From an uncultured Aquimarina sp. (lineage in GTDB: Bacteria > Bacteroidota > Bacteroidia > Flavobacteriales > Flavobacteriaceae), in the NCBI GenBank assembly GCA_947496555.1, contig CANMDH010000018.1:36261-100260 (forward strand): a stretch of DNA of 64,000 bases. Direction: 5' to 3'. The translations under genes were made by a program, and so were the position numbers. Under the pieces are notes generated by a model. The model did not search any database, was not told where the DNA came from, and saw only the letters and a program-made list of their open reading frames with translations. Within the stretch, counting starts at the first letter, position 1. The number at the start of each line of letters is the position of its first letter. Shown here in pieces: positions 26,026 to 34,535 of the stretch.

Positions 26026-26817
26026 CTATAAATCTTGAGCATTGGCAATAAGTTCTGCTACATCCATTACCTCAATACTATCTTCTTTTTCCTTATTTTT
26101 TACTCCGTCTGTCATCATGGTATTACAAAACGGGCATCCAGCTGCTATTATATCTGGCTTTGTTTCAAGAGCATCTTCGGTTCTTTCGATATTTACATCT
26201 TTATTTCCTGGTTCTGGTTCTTTAAACATTTGTGCTCCACCCGCACCACAACACAAACCGTTACGTTTGCAACGTTTCATCTCGATAAGCTCGACTTCTA
26301 ATTTTTTGAGCAAATCTCTTGGTGCTTCATATACATTATTGGCACGACCCAAATAACAGGGATCGTGGAATGTAATTCTTTTCCCTTTAAACTTACCACC
26401 TTCTACCGTAAGCCTACCTTCATCTAAAAGAGATTTAAGGAATTGGGTGTGATGCATTACTTCGTAATCTCCTCCTAAAGATGGATATTCATTTTTTAAA
26501 GTATTAAAACAATGAGGACAAGCTGTAACCACTTTTTTAATTTCGTATGCATTCATTACTTCAATATTGGTAACCGCCTGCATTTGAAACAAAAATTCAT
26601 TACCTGCTCTTTTTGCAGGGTCGCCGGTACAACTTTCTTCTGTACCTAAAACAGCAAAGTCTACATTAGCATTATGAAGTAGTTTTACAAAAGCCTTTGT
26701 TATTTTTTTGGCTCTATCATCAAAACTACCGGCACAACCTACCCAAAACAAAACCTCGGGTTTTTTGCCTTCTGCCATATACTCTGCCATTGTTGGCACC
26801 TTTATAGTCTCACTCAT
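26026..26817 (-). CDS. CCG-domain (Fe-S)-binding protein, HdrB/GlpC-like
   Basis: This 263-residue protein has two CCG-type cysteine-rich domains as in heterodisulfide reductase HdrB/HdrD, GlpC and LutA. The first site holds WVGCAGSFDDRAKK and ACPHCFN; the second holds CKRNGLCCGAGGAQMF and AAGCPFC. These ligate a non-cubane [4Fe-4S] or related cluster. Together with the membrane Fe-S protein encoded just upstream (27392-28717) it probably makes a quinone-linked oxidoreductase, such as the mycobacterial EtfD type where both parts are one chain. Substrate and partner are inference. Confidence 0.88.
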   Translation of the reverse strand: MSETIKVPTMAEYMAEGKKPEVLFWVGCAGSFDDRAKKITKAFVKLLHNANVDFAVLGTEESCTGDPAKRAGNEFLFQMQAVTNIEVMNAYEIKKVVTACPHCFNTLKNEYPSLGGDYEVMHHTQFLKSLLDEGRLTVEGGKFKGKRITFHDPCYLGRANNVYEAPRDLLKKLEVELIEMKRCKRNGLCCGAGGAQMFKEPEPGNKDVNIERTEDALETKPDIIAAGCPFCNTMMTDGVKNKEKEDSIEVMDVAELIANAQDL

Positions 26818-26872
26818 ACGTAGTACTTTATATTTCTTAATTTTATAATTTAAAGGTATTAAGACCCTTTAA

Positions 26873-27319
26873 TTAATCGTGTTTTCCATCATCAAAAACC
26901 TCAATGGTCACCACTCTTTCTACCAGTTCGGTAAATTTACCTGTATAGCGTGTAGCTTTTACCAGGTGATTATCAATCCAGTGGTAATTTCCTCCTCTAG
27001 GTTTCCCCATTAAAAGGCTATGATATTTAAATCCATGTTCTTTTAACCAAGCCTCTGTCACTTGTCTATGATCCTCGGTTCTAGAAGTAAAGAAACAGAT
27101 GACATGTCCTTCATCAAACCATTTATTTAGGGTGACTAAGGCATCTGGAAATGGTTTACAAGTCTCCATTCGCTCTGGTTCTTCATTAGGCACATCTTCT
27201 GTAATAGTCCCATCGATATCGATAAGATAATTCTTAATCCCTTCTGGTAATACCGGACTTATATGTTCTCCTGCTTCTACCTTGTCATGCAATAACTTTT
27301 CTACTTCTTCCTTCTTCAT
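26873..27319 (-). CDS. HAD-superfamily phosphatase-like protein
   Basis: This 148-residue HAD-fold protein has motif I DIDGTITED (nucleophile Asp and acid/base Asp), motif II FFTSRTEDHRQVTEAWLKEHGF and motif III with the conserved Lys in LLMGKPRGGNYHWIDNHLV. It has no cap domain, so a macromolecular, lipid-head or protein substrate is possible. The fold is LNS2-like; the phosphoheptose isomerase label used for some relatives is not supported. It sits between the two Fe-S genes (gaps of 72 and 55 bp), a placement that may be functional. Confidence 0.82.
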   Translation of the reverse strand: MKKEEVEKLLHDKVEAGEHISPVLPEGIKNYLIDIDGTITEDVPNEEPERMETCKPFPDALVTLNKWFDEGHVICFFTSRTEDHRQVTEAWLKEHGFKYHSLLMGKPRGGNYHWIDNHLVKATRYTGKFTELVERVVTIEVFDDGKHD

Positions 27320-27391
27320 AACGTTTACTTTCTCTTAATTTTTATGGTTTTTACTTGGTTAATATTTTAGGTTAATTTTACTATTCATTCA

Positions 27392-28717
27392 TTATTCATT
27401 ACTCCAGTTCAATCGATCCATTTGGTTAAACGGCCATGGAGCTCCATTATTTTCGATATTAGACATCATATTATTAAGGTCTGATGGTGCAGCACTTTGT
27501 TCCATCACCAAATACCTTCTCATATCCATGATAATTGATAATGGACTAATACTTACGGGACATGCTTCTACACAAGCATTACAACTAGTACACGCCCATA
27601 ATTCTTCGGGTGTGATATAGTCATTTAGCAGTTGTTTTCCATCATCAACAAAACTACCGTTTTGATCTATGTTATCCCCTACCTCTTTTAGACGATCTCT
27701 GGTGTCCATCATGATCTTACGAGGAGATAATTTTTTGCCTGTCTGGTTTGCCGGACATTCGCTAGTACAACGGCCACATTCTGTACAGGTATATGCATTA
27801 AGTAATTGGGCCCAATTAAGGTCCATTACATCAGAAGCTCCAAATTTTTCTGGTTCCCCTTCTGATTCATCTTCCGCAGGAGCTGCAAAAGGATCTGCAC
27901 TTGGATCCATCATTAATTTCACTTCATTAGTAACCGCCTCAAGGTTATCAAACTCACCTTGCGGTTTTAAATCACCATAATACGTGTTCGGAAATGCCAA
28001 AAGGATATGCAAATGCTTTGAAAAATATAGGTAATTCAGAAATACTAATATTCCTAAAATATGTAACCACCAAGCTCCTCTTTCAATCAATATCAAACTA
28101 CCTTCAGACATACCATTGAACAATGGTGAAATAAATTGGCTAATGGGATAGGATCCGGCTTTGATATAGTGATCTGCTCCTAATTCTTGTAGTTGCAAGT
28201 CTGAAGCATTCATTACCAAGAATAAGGTCATCAATACCATTTCAAAATATAGAATAAGATTTCCATCATTTTGAGGCCAACCTTTCATCTCAGGATTCCA
28301 AAAACGTTTTAGTTTGATCACATTACGACGTATCCAGAATAGAATTACTCCCACAAATACCAAAAATGCCAAAATTTCAAAAGAGGTAATCAAGAAATCA
28401 TAAAACCCACCTAAAAAGGCAAAAATCCTATGGGTACCAAAAATACCATCGATAATAATCTCAAGAACTTCTAGATTAATAATAATAAAACCAAGATATA
28501 CAATAATATGCAACACTCCTGCTACTGGTCTTCTTACCATTTTGGATTGTCCCAGTGCAATCATCGCCATATTCTTAAACCGCTGCCCTTTGTTGTCCGA
28601 CCGATCAATATCTTTACCAAGACGAATATTACGGATAACTTTACGGATGTTTTTTGTGAAATATCCAATTCCAGCTACCAAGGCAATTACAAATAAGATA
28701 TTAGGAATGTATTGCAT
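27392..28717 (-). CDS. Membrane (Fe-S)-binding oxidoreductase, HdrE/NarI-like with ferredoxin domain
   Basis: This 441-residue protein has an N-terminal segment, four to five transmembrane helices resembling the cytochrome b-like NarI/HdrE domain, then two [4Fe-4S] ferredoxin motifs: CTECGRCTSECP near 306 and CTSCNACVEACP near 373. It probably passes electrons between the CCG-domain protein (26026-26817) and the quinone pool. This matches the N-terminal half of mycobacterial EtfD, the ETF dehydrogenase used in fatty acid oxidation, but no etfAB genes are in the window. It starts 5 bp after the MCE gene. Confidence 0.9.
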   Translation of the reverse strand: MQYIPNILFVIALVAGIGYFTKNIRKVIRNIRLGKDIDRSDNKGQRFKNMAMIALGQSKMVRRPVAGVLHIIVYLGFIIINLEVLEIIIDGIFGTHRIFAFLGGFYDFLITSFEILAFLVFVGVILFWIRRNVIKLKRFWNPEMKGWPQNDGNLILYFEMVLMTLFLVMNASDLQLQELGADHYIKAGSYPISQFISPLFNGMSEGSLILIERGAWWLHILGILVFLNYLYFSKHLHILLAFPNTYYGDLKPQGEFDNLEAVTNEVKLMMDPSADPFAAPAEDESEGEPEKFGASDVMDLNWAQLLNAYTCTECGRCTSECPANQTGKKLSPRKIMMDTRDRLKEVGDNIDQNGSFVDDGKQLLNDYITPEELWACTSCNACVEACPVSISPLSIIMDMRRYLVMEQSAAPSDLNNMMSNIENNGAPWPFNQMDRLNWSNE

Positions 28718-28722
28718 AGTTT

Positions 28723-29673
28723 TTAATTTATTGAGTCTGTTGGTTTTTGATAGGGTTTATTCTTTTTTCCAAAAACAGATACATTGATATACCTGGTTGG
28801 ATTTAATCGTAGATCCTGAAGCAGTAACTCTAGTTCTTTAGTAGTTCTCTCAAGGTTTGTATATAATTTTTCGTCTTTTAGCAACTTTCCTGCAGTTCCT
28901 TTACCTGTATTAAGATCTTTTGAGATTTTTTCGAAATTGGCTAATACTGCCTCCAGTTCTTTTCCAATTTGCTTAACATTAATTTGAGAAAGAGAATCTG
29001 AAACTTTGTTGAGTTTAGTTGAGATTTCGTCTGCATTAGTGAAAGCTTTATTCAACTTTTCTTCATTGTTCTCTAGCAAATTGTTTAGCTTTATAGAGGT
29101 TCCTTTAAATTTTCTAACACCAATACTCAAATCCTTAAAAATTGAATTCAGATTATTTTTATTATCTACATTAAGAATTCCATTAACCGAAGTCAATAAT
29201 GTATCGGCATCTGTAATGGCTGCTTCCAGTTTTTCCTGTAATGGCGTAAGCCTATCGTTTACTAATTCGAGTAATCCTGCTTCTATTCTACCTGGTAATG
29301 TATCGCCATCTTTTGCTTCAAGGCCTTGTTCGTATTTTGGGATAATCGCCAATGACTTTCCTCCGATTAATCCGCCTCCGTATACTTTTGCTTCGCTATT
29401 CTTCGAAAAAGAAAACTCGCTATCCACATTAAACTCTACTACCAAATTACCTTTAGTATCAGCAAAATTAATAGCTACAACCTGCCCCACGACCAATCCA
29501 TTTATTGTCACCGGAGAAGAAGGGATTAATCCTTCTACATTATCATAGACTGCATAAAACGTTCTATCATTTTCAAGAAGATTTTGTCCTTTTAAAAAGC
29601 TATATCCAAAAATTAAAAGTGCAATGGCACATAGTGCTAATATTCCGGTCTTGACTTCTCGAGTAAATTTCAA
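28723..29673 (-). CDS. MCE-domain (MlaD-like) lipid transport protein
   Basis: This 316-residue protein is anchored by one N-terminal helix (about 10-28). It has a single MCE domain (about 38-115, containing DNVEGLIPSSPVTINGLVVGQV) and a long helical tail with coiled-coil character. MCE proteins form hexameric rings that carry phospholipids or other hydrophobic molecules across the periplasm. The usual MlaE permease and MlaF ATPase genes are not here. It leads the Fe-S cluster genes with only 5 bp spacing, an association worth noting. A consensus -10 lies at 29695-29702. Confidence 0.92.
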   Translation of the reverse strand: MKFTREVKTGILALCAIALLIFGYSFLKGQNLLENDRTFYAVYDNVEGLIPSSPVTINGLVVGQVVAINFADTKGNLVVEFNVDSEFSFSKNSEAKVYGGGLIGGKSLAIIPKYEQGLEAKDGDTLPGRIEAGLLELVNDRLTPLQEKLEAAITDADTLLTSVNGILNVDNKNNLNSIFKDLSIGVRKFKGTSIKLNNLLENNEEKLNKAFTNADEISTKLNKVSDSLSQINVKQIGKELEAVLANFEKISKDLNTGKGTAGKLLKDEKLYTNLERTTKELELLLQDLRLNPTRYINVSVFGKKNKPYQKPTDSIN

Positions 29674-29694
29674 AATAGATTAAATTTTAGGTGA

Positions 29695-29702
29695 CAAATT
29701 TA
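29695..29702 (-). promoter_or_regulatory. -10 element of the MCE/Fe-S operon
   Basis: TAAATTTG on the minus strand matches TAnnTTTG, 21 bp before the MCE-gene start codon. No clear -33 element was identified. Confidence 0.55.
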
Positions 29703-29760
29703 GAATAAAAAATACATTTCTAAGGATTATTCTTTAAGGAATTCTTAGTATTTATTAAGA

Positions 29761-30885
29761 TTAGTTGGAAGATGTGTTAGCTTTTAGCGCTTCTGTTAAA
29801 GGAATTGATTCATTATCACGAAAAGCAACCACAAAACTAGAATCGAAGCCTTTGCCAACGGCAATTTCTTTTAACTCTTGTATTAATGTATAGTTTGAAG
29901 TGCTACCGAAGTAATACTTATATAATTCTCCCGCTTTCACCTTTGATAATTGATCTAAACCATTAAAATTAAAGGGTTCCAAGGCTACATCTGTAGATCC
30001 TGCGGCTATTTGCACCTTGAATGTTATGTCTTCATACACCTTATCTCCTTCCATTTTGGCAGTAACATTCACCACCTCGGGAGTTTCAGGTTTTGGGACA
30101 TAATAGATTGCATCAAGGCTTTCTTTATAATCAACTATAGAAGTAGTGATCGATTTTGCCATTTGTTCTTGCCCTTTTTTCGAGTTAAGATATTTTCCTT
30201 CTCCATTATTAGTAAGGAAACCAAGCTCTATAAGAACACTTGGCATATATGTTTGATGCAATACTACAAATCCGGCTTGTTTTACTCCTCTACTTTTTCT
30301 TTCTAAAGACTTTTTGAATCGATTTTGTACAAAACTAGCTAATGTAAGACTTTGATCCAGGTATTCTTCTTGCATTAATGTAAGTCCTATAATTGATTCT
30401 GGTGAGTTAGGATCAAACCCATCATAATTGGCTTCATAGTTTTCCTCGAGTAAAATTACCGAGTTTTCGTTTTTGGCAACATTAAAATTTTCGTCATTGG
30501 CGTGTAACCCCAACACAAATGTTTCTGTGCCATAGGCCTGTGACCGATGCGAATTACAGTGTACCGATACAAAAAGATCAGCATTTGCCTTGTTGGCGAT
30601 TTTTCCTCGTTCATGCAGCTCTATAAATTCATCCGTCTTTCTGGTATATACTACTTCAAACCTTGGGTCCTTTTCAAGAATGGCGCCAATAGCCAAAACC
30701 ACATTAAGTGAAATCTCTTTTTCTTTGTATCCATTACCGCGATTACCAGAATCATGTCCTCCATGACCGGCATCCAAAACAACCACAAATTTCTTTTCTC
30801 CTTGTGAAGTTCCTTTAGTTTGAAAAGCGGATGCTATAAAAATTAGCCCTCCAAGAAAAATACTATATACTATATTCCGTTTCAT
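29761..30885 (-). CDS. N-acetylmuramoyl-L-alanine amidase (Amidase_3)
   Basis: This 374-residue exported zinc amidase cleaves the bond between MurNAc and L-Ala in peptidoglycan. A signal peptide occupies about 1-24. The Amidase_3 domain (about 30-250) has the zinc His in VVLDAGHGGHDSG, the Glu in KEKEISLNVV and the second His in LFVSVHCNSH. The C-terminal 110 residues form a putative SPOR-like or cell-wall-binding module (KVQIAAGST). It is probably a cell-division or daughter-cell-separation hydrolase. The divergent LptD gene begins 200 bp away. Confidence 0.93.
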   Translation of the reverse strand: MKRNIVYSIFLGGLIFIASAFQTKGTSQGEKKFVVVLDAGHGGHDSGNRGNGYKEKEISLNVVLAIGAILEKDPRFEVVYTRKTDEFIELHERGKIANKANADLFVSVHCNSHRSQAYGTETFVLGLHANDENFNVAKNENSVILLEENYEANYDGFDPNSPESIIGLTLMQEEYLDQSLTLASFVQNRFKKSLERKSRGVKQAGFVVLHQTYMPSVLIELGFLTNNGEGKYLNSKKGQEQMAKSITTSIVDYKESLDAIYYVPKPETPEVVNVTAKMEGDKVYEDITFKVQIAAGSTDVALEPFNFNGLDQLSKVKAGELYKYYFGSTSNYTLIQELKEIAVGKGFDSSFVVAFRDNESIPLTEALKANTSSN

Positions 30886-31080
30886 TAATTAAAATAATTT
30901 TACTTGATACTTGAAACATTCCCTTTTTGTTTCAGTATTTAATAACAAACAATAAAAACTAGTAACTTATGGCATATATACTTTATTGCTTCCCTGGTCA
31001 AAAAGAACCTTTTAGAAGCAGAACTATAACATAATTTTTTATTTTTTTATCAATTACAATCTAGGCATTAAAAATATATG

Positions 31081-31088
31081 TAATTTTG
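31081..31088 (+). promoter_or_regulatory. -10 element overlapping the annotated LptD start
   Basis: TAATTTTG matches TAnnTTTG exactly and covers the TTG (31086-31088) that would start the long form of the LptD frame. If it is the real promoter, transcription begins near 31094 and translation must start downstream. No clear -33 TTTG is seen. Confidence 0.4.
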
Positions 31089-33872
31089 GCACTTCAAAAA
31101 CTAAGCCATAGTTATACAAAAATAGGATTTAAACCATTGCAAACAACGGTAAGATACATACTTTATTCACTAAGTTTTTCACTTTTTTGTATTTGTCAAA
31201 TAACTGCACAAGAAACAAATAAGACTACCGAGGTACCTATTCCTGTAGAAAAGGACTCTACAAATGTCGATACTACCAAAGTTATTGTTAATCCTGAAGA
31301 GCTTATTGGTGAACAAGTACAAGACACCGTTAAAAAAGATTCGATTGCTGCGACTCCGCAGCTACTTACAGACAAAGTAGATTACAAGGCCACCGATTAT
31401 ATGCGGATGAGTCGCAGAGAAAATAAAATGTATCTCTATAATGAGGCCGAAATTATCTATGGCGATATGCAGATTAATGCAGGTCGTATAGTTGTTGACA
31501 ATGAAAAAAGTGAGGTATATGCCTATGGTATCAAGGATTCTCTGGGAGAATATACACAAACACCTGTTTTTAAACAGGCTCAGAACGTAGTAGAGCCCGA
31601 TTCGATTCGATTTAATTTTGATACCGAAAAGGCATTAATATATAACTCGCGAACAGAGCAGAACGGTTTTAAAATCAAAAATGAGGTCTCAAAACGTGAA
31701 AATGACTCTGTAATTTACATGCGAAATGTGAAGTTTACCACTTCAGAAAACATTGAGGATCCTGAATATTATTTTTATGCAAGGCGCATTAAATTTGTAC
31801 CGAAGAAGAAAATTGTAACCGGATTGGTGAATATGTTTATTGCCGATGTACCAACACCATTGGGGTTGCCGTTTGGATATTTCCCGCTTACCGAAAATAG
31901 AACTTCCGGATTTATTATTCCTAATCCGGGAGAAGAAAATAATCGTGGATATTTTTTGCAAAACGGAGGATATTATTTTGCCATTAGCGATTATGTTGAT
32001 TTAACAATTCTGGGAGATTACTATACCAACGGAAGCTACACCCTGGCTTTAGAATCTGCCTATGCACTTCGATATAAATTTAGAGGTAACCTAAGATTTC
32101 GATATGAGAACAACCTAACTAGTGAACGGGGTTTTCCGGATTTTTCGCAAAGAACAACCTATAACATCCAGTGGACCCATAGTCAGGATGCCAAAGCGAG
32201 CCCTAATTCTCGCTTTTCGGCTTCGGTTAATTTTGGTAGTAGTGATTTCTTTCAACAGTCTACAAACCAATTAAACACCGGTAATTTCCTGAATAACCAA
32301 ATTAGTTCTTCTATATCGTATTCAAAAACATTCCCAGGAGATCCACAGGTAAATATCAACCTGGCGGCCACGCATAACTCAAATACCAATACGGGTATCG
32401 TAAATATGTCATTGCCAAATATGAATGCTAGTGTATCCAGGGTATTTCCGTTTGCACCAAAAATTGGTGTTAAAAAAGGAATTATTCAGAATATAAATAC
32501 GCAATATAACTTTAGAGGAGAAAATAGAATACAAACTACCGATGATGATCTTTTTTCTGCTGAAATGTTTGAAGGTGCTACTATAGGAATGCAACATTCG
32601 ATCCCTATAAGTACAAATTTCAAAATTTTTAACTATTTAAGTGCCACTGCAGGAACCAACTACCAGGAAAATTGGGTTTTCGAAACAATCAAACAGGATT
32701 TTGACCCAGATGCTAATAATGGTGCAGGTGAAGTTGTTCGTGATACCATTCAAGGTTTTGACACGTTTCGGACCTATAATTTTTCAACTAGTTTAGGAAC
32801 CACCATTTATGGTACTTTCAACTTTAAAAAAGGAAAAAAAATACAGGCGATCAGGCATACCATGAGGCCATCGATAAGCTATAGTATCAATCCCGCTTTT
32901 GATCAATTTTATGACACTTATACGAGACCAGTAGAAGATGATCCCGATACTCCCCAGGTTGAAACTGAAGAAGTAGTAGAATACTCTAGATTTGAAGGAG
33001 GTTTCTTTGGTGCTCCTAGTAATGTGTTTTCAAGTAGTATTGGCTTTTCTCTTAGCAATAATGTAGAGATGAAAGTAACTGATAAAGATACCACAGCAAC
33101 AGAACCCAAAAAAGTGATCCTGCTAAATAACCTAAATCTTAGCACGGCGTATAATATTGCAGGAGATTCGTTGAAATTAAGTCCGTTATCAGTAACAGGA
33201 AACATTCCTATCATCCAAAATAAGTTAGATATTAATTTTAATGCCACATTAGATCCCTATGCTCTGGACAACAATAACCGTAAGATCGATGTTTGGAATA
33301 TCGAAAACGGAGGTAGTTTGTTTAGACTTACAAGAGCAAGTGCTAATTTTGGGTATTCATTTTCGAGTAAGGATTTTGAAAAAGGAAAAGTCATCGAAGA
33401 TCCACTGAAAAACCAAAATTTCAGGAATGAGGGTAGACCCGATGATCTTTTTGGAGGTGTTACTGACTTTGGTGATGACAGGTCTTTTGATAGAGACCGA
33501 AGTAAAGAAATAGATCCCGACGCCAAGGATTACAGTTATAAAATACCCTGGACACTACGGTTGTCCTATAATGTAAATTATAGTAATAACGCCCGGGAAA
33601 ATAGGATATCTTCACATTCGCTTCAGTTTTCTGGTGATGTAGAAATTGCACCGCGATGGTCGGTTGGAGTATCATCAGGGTATGACTTTGCGAATCCAGG
33701 ATTTACCTTTACCAATCTAAGGTTTCAACGGGATCTAGAGAGTTGGACAATGAACTTTAATTGGATACCCTTTAGTGATCGAACCTCATGGAATTTCTTT
33801 ATCGGGATAAAATCTTCGGTACTTAGTGATATTAAGTGGGATAAACGAAGAGAACCCGATAGGCAATTATAA
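31086..33872 (+). CDS. lptD: LptD-like outer-membrane lipopolysaccharide assembly protein
   Basis: This large outer-membrane beta-barrel protein of the Bacteroidota LptD/OstA type has up to 928 residues. A signal peptide (YILYSLSFSLFCICQITAQ) is followed by the periplasmic OstA-like jelly roll (YGDMQINAGRIVVDNEKSEVYAYG, then NVKFTTSENIEDPEYYFYARRIKF), then a barrel of many alternating strands. It inserts lipopolysaccharide into the outer leaflet. The start is uncertain: the long form needs TTG at 31086, which coincides with a -10 motif; TTG at 31137 gives a tidy signal peptide. Relatives in the family often keep the longer N-terminus. Confidence 0.9.
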   Translation: MALQKLSHSYTKIGFKPLQTTVRYILYSLSFSLFCICQITAQETNKTTEVPIPVEKDSTNVDTTKVIVNPEELIGEQVQDTVKKDSIAATPQLLTDKVDYKATDYMRMSRRENKMYLYNEAEIIYGDMQINAGRIVVDNEKSEVYAYGIKDSLGEYTQTPVFKQAQNVVEPDSIRFNFDTEKALIYNSRTEQNGFKIKNEVSKRENDSVIYMRNVKFTTSENIEDPEYYFYARRIKFVPKKKIVTGLVNMFIADVPTPLGLPFGYFPLTENRTSGFIIPNPGEENNRGYFLQNGGYYFAISDYVDLTILGDYYTNGSYTLALESAYALRYKFRGNLRFRYENNLTSERGFPDFSQRTTYNIQWTHSQDAKASPNSRFSASVNFGSSDFFQQSTNQLNTGNFLNNQISSSISYSKTFPGDPQVNINLAATHNSNTNTGIVNMSLPNMNASVSRVFPFAPKIGVKKGIIQNINTQYNFRGENRIQTTDDDLFSAEMFEGATIGMQHSIPISTNFKIFNYLSATAGTNYQENWVFETIKQDFDPDANNGAGEVVRDTIQGFDTFRTYNFSTSLGTTIYGTFNFKKGKKIQAIRHTMRPSISYSINPAFDQFYDTYTRPVEDDPDTPQVETEEVVEYSRFEGGFFGAPSNVFSSSIGFSLSNNVEMKVTDKDTTATEPKKVILLNNLNLSTAYNIAGDSLKLSPLSVTGNIPIIQNKLDINFNATLDPYALDNNNRKIDVWNIENGGSLFRLTRASANFGYSFSSKDFEKGKVIEDPLKNQNFRNEGRPDDLFGGVTDFGDDRSFDRDRSKEIDPDAKDYSYKIPWTLRLSYNVNYSNNARENRISSHSLQFSGDVEIAPRWSVGVSSGYDFANPGFTFTNLRFQRDLESWTMNFNWIPFSDRTSWNFFIGIKSSVLSDIKWDKRREPDRQL

Positions 33873-33948
33873 TAGTGGGCTTGACTCATCGGCAAGCTAA
33901 GGGTACAGGTTTGAAGTAAAATTATGAACTAAATAAATATACTTTCAC

Positions 33949-34329
33949 ATGAAAAAAATCATCACAACAACCAAAGCCCCTGCTCCGATCGGCCCTTATA
34001 ATCAGGCAGTACTTAATGGGAACACTTTATATACCTCTGGACAGGTAGCCATTAATCCTGAAACCGGAGCATTAGTGCTGGATGACATTAAAACAGAAAC
34101 CGAACAGGTAATGCAAAACCTAAAAGCTATTCTTGACGAGGTTGATATGTCCTTTGAAAATGTGATTAAAACAACCATCTTTTTGAGTGATATGAACAAT
34201 TTTGCACTGGTTAACGAAGTGTATGGTAGTTATTTTAATGAAGATACCGCTCCTGCAAGAGAAACCGTTGCTGTAGCCGCACTACCCAAGTTTGTAAATG
34301 TAGAGATCTCTGTTATTGCTGTGAAGTAA
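33949..34329 (+). CDS. ridA: RidA family enamine/imine deaminase
   Basis: RidA proteins hydrolyse reactive 2-aminoacrylate and related imines made by PLP enzymes. The 126 residues include the start APAPIGPYNQAV, the middle YTSGQVAINPETG and the closing PARETVAVAALPKFVNVEI, with the conserved Arg for substrate carboxylate binding. It lies 76 bp after lptD; a shared transcript is possible. Confidence 0.95.
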   Translation: MKKIITTTKAPAPIGPYNQAVLNGNTLYTSGQVAINPETGALVLDDIKTETEQVMQNLKAILDEVDMSFENVIKTTIFLSDMNNFALVNEVYGSYFNEDTAPARETVAVAALPKFVNVEISVIAVK

Positions 34330-34485
34330 TTAGTTTTATCATTTCGCCATTTCAAGCGTACCGACAACTTTATTTGGACGTTTGAAATGGCAGAAGGAAA
34401 ATCTCAAGAGTGCCTCTTTCCCCATTTCTGTACCGTTATCTAATTCTCAATCCTTCTTTTTGCATTTTGTCAAAAAAATAGCCTG

Positions 34486-34493
34486 TATATTTG
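34486..34493 (+). promoter_or_regulatory. -10 element of the GH97 gene
   Basis: TATATTTG matches TAnnTTTG, 42 bp before the ATG at 34536. T-rich TTTG candidates occur at 34466 and 34459 but the spacing (16 or 23 bp) is not ideal. Confidence 0.55.
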
Positions 34494-34535
34494 ATATTCT
34501 ATTTCAACACTTTTATTAATCGTAAACACCACAGT

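Noticed and set aside
26873-27319. Phosphoheptose isomerase name for the HAD gene
   Set aside because: The sequence shows HAD motifs (DIDGT, SRT, K), not a SIS isomerase fold.
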